Positions 1 to 12,229 of a stretch of 64,000 nucleotides of DNA are shown one piece after another. The translations under genes and the position numbers were made by a program. Every line of letters starts with the position of its first letter. Position 1 is the first letter of the stretch. Below the pieces are notes generated by a model. It saw only the letters and a list, made by a program, of their open reading frames with translations. It made no database searches and was not told where the DNA came from. The stretch is from Candidatus Saccharibacteria bacterium CG_4_10_14_0_2_um_filter_52_9 (GTDB lineage: Bacteria; Actinomycetota; Acidimicrobiia; Acidimicrobiales; RAAP-2), in contig CAJCJA010000052.1 of NCBI GenBank assembly GCA_903970515.1, forward strand, positions 1 through 64,000, written 5' to 3'.

Positions 1-286
1 GCAACTCGGCGTGCGATCCATCGACGCCGGTTGTTACGACACGGTCACCAACCGCGAATTTCGTCACGTTGTCCCCAACTGCGACCACGACGCCCGAGCA
101 CTGGTAGCCAACAATGTGCGGCACGTGGTTCATCACGCCCCTAAGGCGATTCAACGTGTCACCACCTTCGATGCTGACAAAGGCGACGTTGAGTAAGACG
201 TCGCTGGGTCCAATCTGTGGGTCTGGAACGTCTTCGTATCGGAAGACATCAGGTTGCCCCGTTTCGTAATACACCGCAGCTTTCAT
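1..286 (-). CDS. Zinc-type alcohol dehydrogenase / quinone oxidoreductase, N-terminal part (cut by window edge)
   Basis: About 95 N-terminal residues are visible, starting at the ATG at 286-284 behind a strong GGGGAGG ribosome site. They begin MKAAVYYETGQPDVFRYEDV and continue through an IGPSDVLL-type strand and a GYQCSGVVVAVGDNV segment, the GroES-like fold that opens medium-chain dehydrogenases/reductases. The rest of the gene lies beyond base 1. Family members reduce quinones or enones, or oxidise alcohols, with NAD(P)H. The catalytic part is missing here, so the substrate cannot be judged. It is transcribed in the same direction as serA behind it, with a 93-base gap. Confidence 0.8.
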   Translation of the reverse strand, partial: MKAAVYYETGQPDVFRYEDVPDPQIGPSDVLLNVAFVSIEGGDTLNRLRGVMNHVPHIVGYQCSGVVVAVGDNVTKFAVGDRVVTTGVDGSHAEL

Positions 287-379
287 GATCCTCCCCTTGA
301 AAAACTCATTACGTTCTAATGGTGCACCGGCACGACGTGGCGCTCGGCGTAACCCTTTGCTTGATCCTTTAGCGCGAAA

Positions 380-1954
380 TCAGCGAAGCGTGATGAGATG
401 TATGTCTTGGATGCCGTCGGTGTTACGAAGCTTGTCAACGACCTCACCGGGCGTCGGCGTGTTCGTCGACAGGACCATCAAGGCGGTCTTGGTCTTCGGA
501 TCAGGACCTACGGCCATCGAGACGATTGAGATCTTCGCCTCGCCCAGGGCGAGTCCCACCATGCCAATCATGCCGGGGCGGTCATCGTTGTGCACGACAA
601 GCATCGACGCGGCGGGAGGAATCTCGACGCTGTGCCCGTCGACACTCACGATTCTCGTCTCCAAGCGTGTGCCAATTGTCATCAACGTCCCCGACACCGC
701 GTGCTCGCCTGATCGCACCGTGATCAAGTTCACGTATTCGGGCGAGTCGACGATGGCAGTTTCGCCGTAGGTGAGGTTGTGATCCGCGGCGAGTTGTGGA
801 GCGTTGACGAACGAAACTCCGTCATGACCCGTCGCCACCAGGAGACCCTTCAGCGCGCATAACGTCAAAATCTTCGTACCCGAACCTGCAAGTTCGCCTT
901 GATAGGTCACGTCGAGGTCCGCTGGCTTTCCGTCGAGCAATCCTCCAATGAATCGACCGAGGACCTCTGCGAGACCCATGAACGGTCGTACGACGTTGCT
1001 CACTTCGCCCGCGGCGACGTTGACGGCGAAGGGCACGAAGTCGCCCGCGAGGGCGAGCTGCACTTGTTCGGCGATCGTGACACCGGCCTTATCCTGCGCT
1101 TCGGCGGTCGACGCACCGAGGTGAGGGACGACCACGACCGAGGGAAGTTCGAAGAGGGGTGACTCAGTAGTGGGTTCTTTTTCGAACACGTCGAGCGCCG
1201 CACCTTGCACGTGCCCGCTCGCAATGGCGGCGGCAAGGTCCGCTTCGTTCACGATGCCACCGCGCGCCACGTTGATGATCCGTACGCCTTGTTTGGTTTT
1301 CAACAACGACTCCGCGTTCAGAAGATTTGTTGTCTCTTTGTTCTTTGGAAGATGAATCGTGATGAAGTCACTTTGCGCGAGCAAACTGTCCAAGTCCATG
1401 AGCTCGATCCCCATGTGACGAGCGCGCTGCTCGGAGATGTAGGGGTCGTAGGCGACGATACGCATGCCAAAGGCCATGGCGCGTTGGGCGACCAATGCGC
1501 CAATCTTGCCAAGTCCAATGACGCCAAGCGTCTTACCGTGCAGTTCGACGCCCTCCCACTTACTGCGTTCCCACTTGCCGTTCTTCAACGCTGAGTGGGC
1601 CTGGGGGATGTTGCGCGCTTGAGCGAGCAACAACGCCATAGTCTGCTCGGCGGCGGACAAGATGTTCGAAACGGGCGCATTGACGACCATGACGCCAAGT
1701 TCGGTCGCTTTAGCGACGTCGACGTTGTCGAGTCCAATCCCGGCGCGTCCGACCACGATGAGGTCCTTCGCTGCTTCGAGTGTGGGGGCGTCCACTTGAG
1801 TCGCGGAGCGGATGATGAGCGCGTGAGCACCCGGCACGACCTCGAGGAGTTCGGTGGGCGACAAACCAAGTTGTATGTCGACCTCGTGACCGGCGTTGCG
1901 CAGTTCTTGCAAGCCAGAATCGGCAATCTCTTCTGTCACCAAAACTCGAGCCAC
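380..1954 (-). CDS. serA: D-3-phosphoglycerate dehydrogenase
   Basis: It catalyses the first committed step of serine synthesis, oxidising 3-phosphoglycerate to 3-phosphohydroxypyruvate with NAD+ in the cytoplasm. The 524-residue length matches the long actinobacterial form: a substrate/NAD core with the Rossmann motif GVIGLGKIGALVA, the NVARGGIVNE catalytic-Arg segment and PHLGAST near the active-site His, then an intervening domain and a C-terminal ACT domain (HNDDRPGMIGMVG) that usually senses serine. The start is GTG at 1954 with AAAGG upstream. serC lies close by on the other strand and the ilv operon further along, as in mycobacteria. Confidence 0.95.
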   Translation of the reverse strand: MARVLVTEEIADSGLQELRNAGHEVDIQLGLSPTELLEVVPGAHALIIRSATQVDAPTLEAAKDLIVVGRAGIGLDNVDVAKATELGVMVVNAPVSNILSAAEQTMALLLAQARNIPQAHSALKNGKWERSKWEGVELHGKTLGVIGLGKIGALVAQRAMAFGMRIVAYDPYISEQRARHMGIELMDLDSLLAQSDFITIHLPKNKETTNLLNAESLLKTKQGVRIINVARGGIVNEADLAAAIASGHVQGAALDVFEKEPTTESPLFELPSVVVVPHLGASTAEAQDKAGVTIAEQVQLALAGDFVPFAVNVAAGEVSNVVRPFMGLAEVLGRFIGGLLDGKPADLDVTYQGELAGSGTKILTLCALKGLLVATGHDGVSFVNAPQLAADHNLTYGETAIVDSPEYVNLITVRSGEHAVSGTLMTIGTRLETRIVSVDGHSVEIPPAASMLVVHNDDRPGMIGMVGLALGEAKISIVSMAVGPDPKTKTALMVLSTNTPTPGEVVDKLRNTDGIQDIHLITLR

Positions 1955-2004
1955 GTCGATACCTTTCGCTTAGTCCCTAAAGACTAAGGCAAATGAGCGG
2001 GACC

Positions 2005-4359
<2,355 letters not shown>

Positions 4360-4405
4360 GCCTCCGTCGTTACGATGAAGTAATGCCGTTGTCAGTCGTA
4401 TCGCG

Positions 4406-5842
4406 TTGAGTCGTGTTCTCGTCACGGGCGCAACCGGCTACGTCGGAGGACGATTTGTTCCACGCTTGTTGGCGCGTAATCATTTCGTGCGCTGCCTGGT
4501 ACGTACCCCGAGCAAACTCAACGAGGTCGAGTGGCGCGACGATGTCGAACTCGTGGTTGGTTCGATCGAAGACCCCCTTGACGTTGCGATGGCGGACATC
4601 GACGACGCGGTCTATCTCATCCACGGCATTGGTGAGGGCAGTGATTGGGTGGCGAAGGAGCAGCGCGACGCCGAACACTTCCGACGAGCGGCAGAACGAG
4701 CGCACGTCCAGCGAATCATCTACCTCGGCGGCATGGGTGCCGAAAGCACGTCGCTCAGTGACCACTTGTCGAGTCGCCACCAAGTAGGTCGCACGCTCAG
4801 TGACGGTCCCATTCCAGTCTGTGAATTACGAGCAGCAGTCATCATTGGTTCTGGCTCGGCGAGTTTTGAGATGCTGCGGTGCCTCGTTGATGTCCTGCCG
4901 GTCATGGTGACACCGAAATGGGTTGCGACCAAATCCCAACCCATCGCAGTTTCTGATGTCCTCGCCTACCTCGTCAAGGTCATCGAATCGCCCACTGCCT
5001 TCGAGGGCATCTACGAGATTGGGGGTCCAGACGTCGTCTCCTACGCTCAACTGATGGACCTCTACGCCGAGGTGGCGGGACTGCGCCGGCGGCGACTGAT
5101 CCCGGTGCCGTTGCTCTCCCCTCGTCTGTCAAGCCATTGGGTCGGCGTCGTGACGCCGGTGCCAGCGTCGCTCGCTCGCCCCCTGGTCGACAGTCTCGTG
5201 AATGAAGTCATCGTGCGCGATACCAAAACAGTGGACGAACTCGGCGCACCGCAGCGAACGTTGCGTGACGCGATCACCATGGCGCTTTCAACGACAAGGC
5301 GTGACGAGGTGCCCACCACGTTCAAGGACGCCGACCTCGAGGCGTTTCACGCGTACGCAACGGATCCTTCGTGGAGCGGCGGAAAGGAATTTTCGGACGT
5401 GCGCGAACGTACATCAAGCTCATCGCCAGGCGACCTCTACGACGCCGTGACGAGTCTCGGCGGCACGAAGGGCTGGCACCACGGCGAATGGCTCTGGCGC
5501 GTGCGAGGTCTCCTTGACACCATTTGGGGAGGACCAGGCCTTCGACGTGGACGCCGCAGTCCGACCGATCTTCGCGTTGGCGACTACGTGGACTTCTGGC
5601 GCGTCGTCGCGCTGGAACCACAACGCTTCGTCAAACTTCGTGCGGAGATGCTGATGCCCGGCGAGGCCACCCTCGAATGGCGTCTGGACTCCACCGTCAA
5701 CGGATCGACTATCCGCCAATCAGCCCGCTTCAAACCTCGAGGTTTGCTCGGTCGAGCCTATTGGTACTCAATCGCACCATTTCACTTTGTAGTGTTCGCC
5801 GGGCTCTTACGCGGCGTCATCGAGGACGCCGAACGCCATTAG
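4406..5842 (+). CDS. NAD(P)-binding SDR-like protein fused to a DUF2867 domain
   Basis: The 478-residue protein has two parts. Residues 1 to about 300 form an atypical extended SDR / NmrA-like fold with the dinucleotide motif [19 protein letters not shown] and a YLGGMG segment; no classic YxxxK site is obvious. From about residue 330 on it matches the DUF2867 pattern ([49 protein letters not shown]). Such fusions are widespread in actinobacteria but no reaction is established. The start is TTG at 4406, because the nearby ATG at 4383 is out of frame and soon stops. Its stop overlaps the convergent ilvC stop by four bases. Confidence 0.8.
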   Translation: MSRVLVTGATGYVGGRFVPRLLARNHFVRCLVRTPSKLNEVEWRDDVELVVGSIEDPLDVAMADIDDAVYLIHGIGEGSDWVAKEQRDAEHFRRAAERAHVQRIIYLGGMGAESTSLSDHLSSRHQVGRTLSDGPIPVCELRAAVIIGSGSASFEMLRCLVDVLPVMVTPKWVATKSQPIAVSDVLAYLVKVIESPTAFEGIYEIGGPDVVSYAQLMDLYAEVAGLRRRRLIPVPLLSPRLSSHWVGVVTPVPASLARPLVDSLVNEVIVRDTKTVDELGAPQRTLRDAITMALSTTRRDEVPTTFKDADLEAFHAYATDPSWSGGKEFSDVRERTSSSSPGDLYDAVTSLGGTKGWHHGEWLWRVRGLLDTIWGGPGLRRGRRSPTDLRVGDYVDFWRVVALEPQRFVKLRAEMLMPGEATLEWRLDSTVNGSTIRQSARFKPRGLLGRAYWYSIAPFHFVVFAGLLRGVIEDAERH

Positions 5843-6873
5843 TCGGTGTCGCCGCCAGAGATCTCCGAGACCTTCTGCTTACCCGCCGACACGAAAGGCA
5901 TCATGGCGCGCAACTTCTTGCCAATGTCTTCAATGGGATGCTTCTTGCCCGCATCGCGAAGTTCGCGATACCGCGGACGACCAATCTCGTTCTCCAGGAT
6001 CCATTCTGCGGCGAAGGTTCCATCTTGGATCTCGGTTAAGACCTTCTTCATCTCAGCCTTCACGTCATCGGTGATGATTCGAGGTCCTCGAGTCAGGTCG
6101 CCGTATTCGGCGGTATCGGAGACGCTGAAACGCATTCCCGTGATGCCTTCTTCGTACATCAAGTCGACAATCAATTTGAGCTCGTGCAGGCATTCGAAGT
6201 ACGCACTCTCTTCTTGATACCCGGCTTCGACGAGCGTTTCGTAGCCCGCGCGCACCAGCGCCGAGACGCCGCCACAGAGCACTGCCTGCTCACCGAAGAG
6301 GTCGGTTTCAGTCTCTTCAGTGAAGGTGGTCTCGAGGACTCCCGCGCGAGTGGCGCCAATGCCGTGCGCGTAGGCGAGCGCGATGTCGTGCGCGTGACCG
6401 GTCGCGTCTTGGTGCACCGCGACGAGCGCGGGCACCCCGCCGCCTTCGAGGTACGTGCGCCGCACGAGGTGGCCGGGTCCCTTCGGCGCGACCATCGCCA
6501 CGTCCACGTCCGTGGGCGGGTTGATCAGGTTGAAACGGATGTTAAAGCCGTGGGCGAACAGCAGGCACTTGCCGGCACTGAGGTGTGGTGCGATGTCGGT
6601 GTCGTACGTCTTCTTTTGTTCGGTGTCGGGTACGAGCACCATTATCACGTCCGCTTCGGCGCAGGCGTCGGCGATGGAAAGCACGCGAAGTCCCGCGTCT
6701 TCGGCCTTTTGCACCGAACTTGATTCGTGACGAAGCCCAACGCGCACGTCGTAACCGCTGTCGTGCAGATTCAGCGCGTGGGCGTGTCCTTGTGATCCAT
6801 AGCCGAGCACCGCGATCTTCTTGGACTTCAAGAGATCAGGTTGCGCGTCGGCTTCGTAGTACATCTTGGTCAT
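5839..6873 (-). CDS. ilvC: Ketol-acid reductoisomerase (NADP+)
   Basis: This is the second enzyme of valine and isoleucine synthesis, isomerising and reducing acetolactate or acetohydroxybutyrate with Mg2+ and NADPH. At 344 residues it is the short class I form. It shows the nucleotide motif [15 protein letters not shown], the [10 protein letters not shown] loop, the metal-binding [12 protein letters not shown] and [16 protein letters not shown] helices, and SDTAEYGDL. It starts with ATG at 6873, 24 bases after the ilvN stop, so it is the last gene of the ilvB-ilvN-ilvC operon. The 3' end overlaps the convergent gene by four bases. Confidence 0.96.
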   Translation of the reverse strand: MTKMYYEADAQPDLLKSKKIAVLGYGSQGHAHALNLHDSGYDVRVGLRHESSSVQKAEDAGLRVLSIADACAEADVIMVLVPDTEQKKTYDTDIAPHLSAGKCLLFAHGFNIRFNLINPPTDVDVAMVAPKGPGHLVRRTYLEGGGVPALVAVHQDATGHAHDIALAYAHGIGATRAGVLETTFTEETETDLFGEQAVLCGGVSALVRAGYETLVEAGYQEESAYFECLHELKLIVDLMYEEGITGMRFSVSDTAEYGDLTRGPRIITDDVKAEMKKVLTEIQDGTFAAEWILENEIGRPRYRELRDAGKKHPIEDIGKKLRAMMPFVSAGKQKVSEISGGDTD

Positions 6874-6897
6874 GGTTCAACACTCTCTAATAGTTAC

Positions 6898-7440
6898 TTA
6901 GGCCGAAGCCATCTTTCCGAGTCTAGGTAATGCGACACGACCGGTCCGGTGCAGCTCCACCGCGGCGAAGGCTTCGAGGGCCTTTTCGAAGTCGTCGCAG
7001 CCCTTGGGCGTCGCCGCGAGCATCACCGTCACCGATTTCGCGTCGACGTCGACGATTGCGGCTCGCGCTTCGGCGATGATGTCGAGCAGCGACGTTCGAT
7101 TATCCACGTCAGTTTGGATGGTCGCCAACAGTAATTCGCGCTCGAGCGCGTCCTTTGGTGCGATGTCCGAGATCGCGACGACGTTCACGAGTTTGTCGAG
7201 TTGTCCCACGATCTGCTCGAGGGGCGCCGACTCGGCGTCGACGACGATCGTCACGCGCGAGAAACGTGCGTTGCTCTCCGCGGGCGCGACCGCGAGTGAG
7301 TAGATGTTGAATCCCCGTCGAGCGAACAGTCCCGCGATACGGGCAAGCACGCCTGCCTTATTCTCCACCAGCACCGAGAGGATGTGATGACGAACGGGCG
7401 TGTGGTCGAGCACGCCGAGATACGGTTCTGGCGGGGTCAC
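6898..7440 (-). CDS. ilvN: Acetolactate synthase small (regulatory) subunit
   Basis: This 180-residue regulatory partner of IlvB confers valine feedback inhibition and stabilises the holoenzyme. The N-terminal ACT domain is evident in ILSVLVENKAGVLARIAGLFARRGFNI followed by RVTIVVD; a C-terminal ACT-like half begins near RELLLATI. It starts at 7440 inside the last codons of ilvB (four-base overlap), which implies translational coupling and equal dosage. The length is close to the usual 160-180 residues. Confidence 0.95.
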   Translation of the reverse strand: MTPPEPYLGVLDHTPVRHHILSVLVENKAGVLARIAGLFARRGFNIYSLAVAPAESNARFSRVTIVVDAESAPLEQIVGQLDKLVNVVAISDIAPKDALERELLLATIQTDVDNRTSLLDIIAEARAAIVDVDAKSVTVMLAATPKGCDDFEKALEAFAAVELHRTGRVALPRLGKMASA

Positions 7441-9152
7441 TTCGCACCCCCTCGCTGGGACGGGTGCACGACGATGTCGTCGTTGCTCGCGCCCGCGGCG
7501 ACCATCGGGAACACCTTCTCGGACGAATCGGTGCGGAAATCGATGACGACTGGCACGTCGTTGATCGAATTCGCTTCGTCAATCACGTCGCGCATCTCCT
7601 TCACGTTCGTCGCGCGAAGACCCACGCAGCCCATTGCCTCGGCCCACTTCACGTAATCGGGCAGATCCGCCGAGAGATACACCTCCGAATAGCGTTCGTC
7701 GTAGAACATCTCTTGCCACTGGCGCACCATGCCCAAATACGCGTTGTTTAAGATCGCGACCTTGATCGGGATCCCCTCAGCGCGAGCGGTGACCAGTTCT
7801 TGCGCGGTCATCTGGAAGCACCCGTCGCCGTCGATGCACCACACCGTGCGATCGGGACGGCCCACCTTGGCGCCAATCGCCGCGGGCACCCCGAAGCCCA
7901 TCGTGCCCGCGCCACCGGAATTGATCCAGGTGCCGGGCTCTTCGAACTTCCAAAATTGCGATGCCCACATCTGGTGCTGACCCACGCCCGAGGTGACGAT
8001 GGTCCCTGGTTCGGCGTCTCTCGCAATCGCCTCGATGACGTGCTGGGGACGAAGGGGTCCCGCGGCAAGTGGCTCGTCGTAGACGAGCGGGTACTGCTCT
8101 TGCCAGGATCGGATTTCCTTCCACCAAACGTCGAGGTTCTGCGGCGCCGCGGACGCCGCATCAAGGGCGCGAAGCGCAGAAGCTACGTTGCTCTGAATGG
8201 CGACGTCGGCGATCCGCACCTTGTTGAATTCGGCCTTGTCGATGTCGACGTGAATGACTTTTGCCCCCGCGGCGAACGTCGGAATCTTGCCCGTCACGCG
8301 ATCGTCAAAACGCGCACCCAGCGAGATCAACAGGTCCGATCGCTGGATGGCCGTGACCGCGCTGTACATGCCGTGCATGCCGGGCATACCGAGGTGTTGT
8401 TCGTGCGAGTCAGGAAAGGCGCCACGCGCCATGAGCGTCGTCACGACCGGCATCCTCGTGCGCTCTGCGAAGGCGAGCAATTCGCGTGACGCGTGCGACT
8501 TGAGCGTCCCTCCACCGACGTAGAGCACCGGGCGCTCGGACTGACTGATCAGTTGCACGGCGCGCGCGACCGCCTCCTCGTCGAGTGCCACTTCAGGACG
8601 ATATCCAGGTAGGTCATACTCTTCGATCGTCGTCGGATACCACCAGTCCATCATTGATTGGGCGAGGTCCTTGGGGACGTCGATCAACACCGGTCCTGGT
8701 CGACCCGTCGTCGCGAGGTGAAAGGCGGCGGCGACGGCGCGAGGAATCTCTTGGGCGGACTTGACGAGAAAATTGTGCTTGGTGATGCCCATCGTGATGC
8801 CCGTGATGTCACACTCTTGGAAGGCATCGGTACCTATCGACGCGGACGCGACCTGGCCGGTGATGACGATGAGTGGCGTTGAGTCCATGTGCGCGTTACC
8901 AATGGGCGTGACGATGTTGGTCGCCCCCGGTCCGCTCGTCACCATCGCGACACCGGGACGCCCGGTCGCGAGGGCGTACCCTTCTGCCATGTGGCCGGCC
9001 CCTTGTTCGTGGCGTACGAGTATGTGTCGAATCGTCGAGTCGATCAACGGGTCATAGACGGGCAGAATCGCTCCGCCGGGCAGTCCGAAGATGGTCTCCA
9101 CCCCCTGCTGCTCCAGACTCTTGATGAGTGCTTGGGCTCCTGTGATTTGCAC
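7437..9152 (-). CDS. ilvB: Acetolactate synthase large (catalytic) subunit
   Basis: This thiamine diphosphate enzyme condenses two pyruvates to acetolactate, or pyruvate with 2-oxobutyrate to acetohydroxybutyrate. The 571 residues show the three usual domains. The catalytic Glu lies in VRHEQGAGHMAEGYA, the FAD/central region follows, and the cofactor motif runs from GDGCFQMTAQEL to LNNAYLGMVRQWQ. The start is GTG at 9152, preceded by AAAGGATC; no ATG fits. The upstream leader holds a branched-chain-rich peptide and an intrinsic terminator, so expression is probably attenuated when Ile, Leu or Val are plentiful. Confidence 0.96.
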   Translation of the reverse strand: MQITGAQALIKSLEQQGVETIFGLPGGAILPVYDPLIDSTIRHILVRHEQGAGHMAEGYALATGRPGVAMVTSGPGATNIVTPIGNAHMDSTPLIVITGQVASASIGTDAFQECDITGITMGITKHNFLVKSAQEIPRAVAAAFHLATTGRPGPVLIDVPKDLAQSMMDWWYPTTIEEYDLPGYRPEVALDEEAVARAVQLISQSERPVLYVGGGTLKSHASRELLAFAERTRMPVVTTLMARGAFPDSHEQHLGMPGMHGMYSAVTAIQRSDLLISLGARFDDRVTGKIPTFAAGAKVIHVDIDKAEFNKVRIADVAIQSNVASALRALDAASAAPQNLDVWWKEIRSWQEQYPLVYDEPLAAGPLRPQHVIEAIARDAEPGTIVTSGVGQHQMWASQFWKFEEPGTWINSGGAGTMGFGVPAAIGAKVGRPDRTVWCIDGDGCFQMTAQELVTARAEGIPIKVAILNNAYLGMVRQWQEMFYDERYSEVYLSADLPDYVKWAEAMGCVGLRATNVKEMRDVIDEANSINDVPVVIDFRTDSSEKVFPMVAAGASNDDIVVHPSQRGGAK

Positions 9153-9177
9153 GATGATCCTTTGTTCTTAGGAATTG

Positions 9178-9205
9178 AAAAAGGCCTCCCTTACTTGGGA
9201 GGCCT
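9178..9205 (-). terminator. Intrinsic terminator in the ilvB leader (attenuator)
   Basis: Read on the minus strand, a perfect 9-bp stem AGGCCTCCC / GGGAGGCCT with a six-base AAGTAA loop ends in a run of five T. It sits 26 bases before the ilvB start and just after a short branched-chain-rich ORF, the normal position for an attenuator. It would also stop read-through from gatB. Few other hairpins in the window have a proper U-tract. Confidence 0.85.
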
Positions 9206-9233
9206 CCGGTATACGTCTGAGCGTGACTACCGG
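9206..9233 (-). promoter_or_regulatory. Candidate competing (antiterminator) hairpin of the ilv leader
   Basis: On the minus strand CCGGTA (9233-9228), which overlaps the last codons and stop of the leader ORF, can pair with TACCGG (9211-9206), which directly abuts the 5' arm of the terminator. CCT upstream and AGG inside the terminator arm could extend the pairing. A ribosome stalled at the Ile/Leu/Val codons would leave CCGGTA free, while one at the stop codon would mask it. The pairing is visible, but its role in switching is inference and no folding energy was computed. Confidence 0.4.
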
Positions 9234-9298
9234 CGCCAGGCGCCTACTACTACAGAAAGAAGAATGTTCTGGAACGTCACGCCCCTATCTAAGCACAT
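9227..9298 (-). CDS. ilv operon leader peptide (branched-chain-rich)
   Basis: This 23-codon ORF starts at ATG 9298 (or the in-frame GTG at 9280) and encodes a peptide ending NILLSVVVGAWRR before TAG. The run Ile-Leu-Leu-Ser-Val-Val-Val contains all three branched-chain amino acids and lies just ahead of an intrinsic terminator and ilvB, the hallmark of ribosome-mediated attenuation. No strong Shine-Dalgarno precedes the ATG. A TTGCTC-18-TTAGAT promoter-like pair would place transcription start at or near the GTG, so a leaderless leader ORF is possible. Too short for ordinary gene callers. Confidence 0.75.
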   Translation of the reverse strand: MCLDRGVTFQNILLSVVVGAWRR

Positions 9299-9380
9299 TT
9301 CGACGCGTACGAGCAAGAAATATCGCGGCCGACGAAGGCTGTCAGACGCTGTGGCCTAACGCCTGAGCTCGAGAATCTCC

Positions 9381-10808
9381 TCACCGGCGCGCTTGTAACT
9401 GTTCGACCACTAACTTCCCGTTCGCCTGGCCCTTGGTCACTTTCATTACCTGGCCAATGAAGAATTGCGCCAATTTCTCATCGCCCTCGCGATATCTCGC
9501 CCACTCATCAGGGAACTGTTCGATCAATGTGGCGACGGTTCCTTCCAGCGATTCGGACGAGAGTCGCTCGAAACCGAGTGACGCAGCGATGCTTGCTGGA
9601 TCCCCACCGTGCGCGAGTTGCTCACCGAGGACCGTCTTCGCCTGGGTCGCCGACAGATCGCCGCGCTGCTCCATAAGAAGCGTCGCACAAAATCCCTCGG
9701 AGCTGAGGTGCCCCAAGTTATCGATGTCGCCCGCGAGCTCGTTCGCCGCGCGCGCCAAAGCGAGTGCGGGATCGACGCCTGCGTCAAGCGCCGCGTGCAC
9801 GTACGTCTCGAGATTGAGGTCTATCACGACTTCGACGGCGTCAAACTGCGCCTCAGTGGACGACGTCAATCGCGCCGACAACAGCGCTCGCCGTTCGGCG
9901 GGCATCTTGGGCAGCCCATCGCGTACGCGCTGCTGCCACGCATCGTCAGGCGCCAAGTCGACGAGGTCGGGCTCTCGGAAGTAGCGATAATCCTCCGCCT
10001 CTTCCTTCGTTCGCATCGTCGAGGTCGCTCCCAGGTTCTCATCCCAGTGACGGGTCTCCTGGCGAACGACGCCCCCTCCCTCGATCAATTCGATCTGGCG
10101 GCGGGCCTCGAAATCAATGGCGCGCACCAAACTTCGCAACGAGTTCAGGTTCTTTATCTCACAGCGCGTGCCAAAGGGTTCGCCCGCCTTGCGCACCGAG
10201 ACGTTCGCGTCGATGCGCATCGAACCTTCTTCCATACGACCGTCCGACGCCCCGGTCGCGATGAGGATCCCACGCAACTCGGACGCGTAGGCGCGCGCTT
10301 GCGCGGCGGAGCGAATGTCGGGTCCCGAGACAATCTCCACGAGTGGCACGCCCGAGCGGTTGTAGTCGACCAACGAGCGCTCCGCCCCGTGGATCCTTCC
10401 GGTACCCCCGAGGTGCGTCGACTTGCCGGTGTCCTCTTCGAGGTGTGCGCGCTCGATGCTGACGCGACTGGCGTCGGGCAAGTCGAGGAAACCGCCCTTG
10501 TTGATCGGCAAGTCGTACTGACTTATCTGGAAGTCCTTGGGCATGTCGGGATAGAAGTAGTTCTTTCGATGGAACGTCGAAGGCGCAATCGTACAATGCA
10601 GCGCCATGCCAATCGCCATCGCCAACTCGACCGCGCGCTCGTTGAGCACGGGCAGCGAGCCCGGAAGTCCTAGGCACACCGGACACACGTTCGTGTTGGG
10701 CTCCGATCCGAAATGGTTCGCACACCCACAGAACATCTTGGTCGCGGTCTGGAGCTCGGTGTGCACTTCGAGTCCGATCACCATCTCCCACTCACCGGGA
10801 AGCGTCAT
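9381..10808 (-). CDS. gatB: Asp-tRNA(Asn)/Glu-tRNA(Gln) amidotransferase subunit B
   Basis: This is the tRNA-binding and kinase subunit of the GatCAB complex, which amidates mischarged Glu-tRNA(Gln) and Asp-tRNA(Asn). The 475 residues start with the family motif VIGLEVHTELQTATKMFCGC; CPVCLGLPGSLPVLN supplies zinc-site cysteines, YFYPDMPKDFQISQYD follows, and a C-terminal YqeY-like helical tail ends in KVTKGQANGKLV. The ATG overlaps the gatA stop by one base (TGATG). Its presence implies the organism makes Gln-tRNA, and perhaps Asn-tRNA, by the indirect route. Confidence 0.97.
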   Translation of the reverse strand: MTLPGEWEMVIGLEVHTELQTATKMFCGCANHFGSEPNTNVCPVCLGLPGSLPVLNERAVELAMAIGMALHCTIAPSTFHRKNYFYPDMPKDFQISQYDLPINKGGFLDLPDASRVSIERAHLEEDTGKSTHLGGTGRIHGAERSLVDYNRSGVPLVEIVSGPDIRSAAQARAYASELRGILIATGASDGRMEEGSMRIDANVSVRKAGEPFGTRCEIKNLNSLRSLVRAIDFEARRQIELIEGGGVVRQETRHWDENLGATSTMRTKEEAEDYRYFREPDLVDLAPDDAWQQRVRDGLPKMPAERRALLSARLTSSTEAQFDAVEVVIDLNLETYVHAALDAGVDPALALARAANELAGDIDNLGHLSSEGFCATLLMEQRGDLSATQAKTVLGEQLAHGGDPASIAASLGFERLSSESLEGTVATLIEQFPDEWARYREGDEKLAQFFIGQVMKVTKGQANGKLVVEQLQARR

Positions 10809-12229
10809 CAGCGTCCCTCGGCGATTTCGAGTATTCGCGCCGCGGCAAAGAGCCGTGCCTCGCTGCGTGCGGGACCGAGCAATTGCACCGCCGTGGGCAG
10901 CCCCGCCTCCCCGGTACCGAACGGCACCGACACCGCGGCCTCGCCCGACAAGTTGGTCGGAATCGTGAAGATATCCGACAAGTACATCGCCATGGGATCG
11001 CTCACCTTGGAGCCGAGTTTGAAGGCGACCGACGGCGTCGTCGCTCCGAGCAAGAGGTCCACGTCGCGATAGGCACGCGCGAACGCGTCGATCATCATGG
11101 TGCGTACCTTGAGCGCCTGACCGTAGTAGGCGTCGAAGTAGCCGGCCGACAAGGCATAGGTGCCGAGCATGATGCGACGCTTGACCTCATCACCGAATCC
11201 GGCGGTCCTGGTCGCTTCGTTCATCGCGGTCACGTCGTCGGCGTCGACGCGAAGTCCGTAACGCACACCGTCATAGCGCGCGAGGTTGCTCGATGCTTCG
11301 GCGGGCGCGAGGATGTAGTACGCGCTGAGCCCCAATCGAAATTCGGGAATCGACATCTCGACGATTGTCGCACCCGCGTCACGCAATACTTGCGCCGCAC
11401 CTTCGACCGCGTCGACGACCTCGTCGTCCGCCCCGTCGACGAGGTCGCGTACGAGTCCTATTCGCTTGCCCGCGACACCATCGTCGACGTGCGCCGAGAG
11501 CGACGGCGCGGGCTCGGGCAGGGACGTCGAGTCCATCTCGTCATGTCCGGCGATGGCTTCGAGGAGGATCGCCGCGTCCCTCACGTCCTTCGCGAATGGG
11601 CCAATCTGATCGAGGGAACTTGCGAACGCGATGAGACCGTATCGTGACACGAGACCGTAGGTCGGTTTGACCCCGATGACCCCGCACAGCGCGGCGGGCT
11701 GGCGAATTGATCCACCCGTGTCACTCCCCAACGCGATCGGCGTCATGTCCGCCGCAACCGACGCGGCGGAGCCACCCGACGACCCTCCGGGTACTCGAGT
11801 CGGGTCGAGTGGGTTCTTCGTTGGTCCGAAGGCGCTGTTCTCCGTCGACGAACCCATGGCGAACTCGTCCAGGTTGGTCTTGCCGACCGGTACGGCGCCC
11901 GCCGCGAGTAGTCGCTCGATCACCGTGGCGCTGTAGGGAGGACGCCAACCCTCGAGGATCCTGGACGAACACGTCGTCGGGATGCCGCGCTGACACAAGT
12001 TGTCCTTGATCGCGATCGGCACGCCCGCGAGCACGCCGGGATCCTCACCACGACGAACTTTTTCGTCCACGGCGTCGGCTTGACGTCGCGCGCCGACTTC
12101 GTCCACGTAGAGAAAGACATTGAGCTCGTCGTTGCGCGCACGAATCGCGCCGAGCGATCGATCGAGTTCCTCATTCGCGCTCGAGGCGCCGCTCGCAACG
12201 TCAGCGACGGTCTGGGCCGCGCTCTTCAC
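10808..12229 (-). CDS. gatA: Asp-tRNA(Asn)/Glu-tRNA(Gln) amidotransferase subunit A
   Basis: This 473-residue amidase-signature subunit releases ammonia from glutamine for GatB. The Ser-cisSer-Lys triad is visible: the lysine in [10 protein letters not shown], the cis-Ser in [14 protein letters not shown] and the nucleophilic Ser in [32 protein letters not shown] is also characteristic. The start is GTG at 12229, within a four-base overlap with gatC. It is the middle gene of the gatC-gatA-gatB operon. Confidence 0.97.
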   Translation of the reverse strand: MKSAAQTVADVASGASSANEELDRSLGAIRARNDELNVFLYVDEVGARRQADAVDEKVRRGEDPGVLAGVPIAIKDNLCQRGIPTTCSSRILEGWRPPYSATVIERLLAAGAVPVGKTNLDEFAMGSSTENSAFGPTKNPLDPTRVPGGSSGGSAASVAADMTPIALGSDTGGSIRQPAALCGVIGVKPTYGLVSRYGLIAFASSLDQIGPFAKDVRDAAILLEAIAGHDEMDSTSLPEPAPSLSAHVDDGVAGKRIGLVRDLVDGADDEVVDAVEGAAQVLRDAGATIVEMSIPEFRLGLSAYYILAPAEASSNLARYDGVRYGLRVDADDVTAMNEATRTAGFGDEVKRRIMLGTYALSAGYFDAYYGQALKVRTMMIDAFARAYRDVDLLLGATTPSVAFKLGSKVSDPMAMYLSDIFTIPTNLSGEAAVSVPFGTGEAGLPTAVQLLGPARSEARLFAAARILEIAEGR

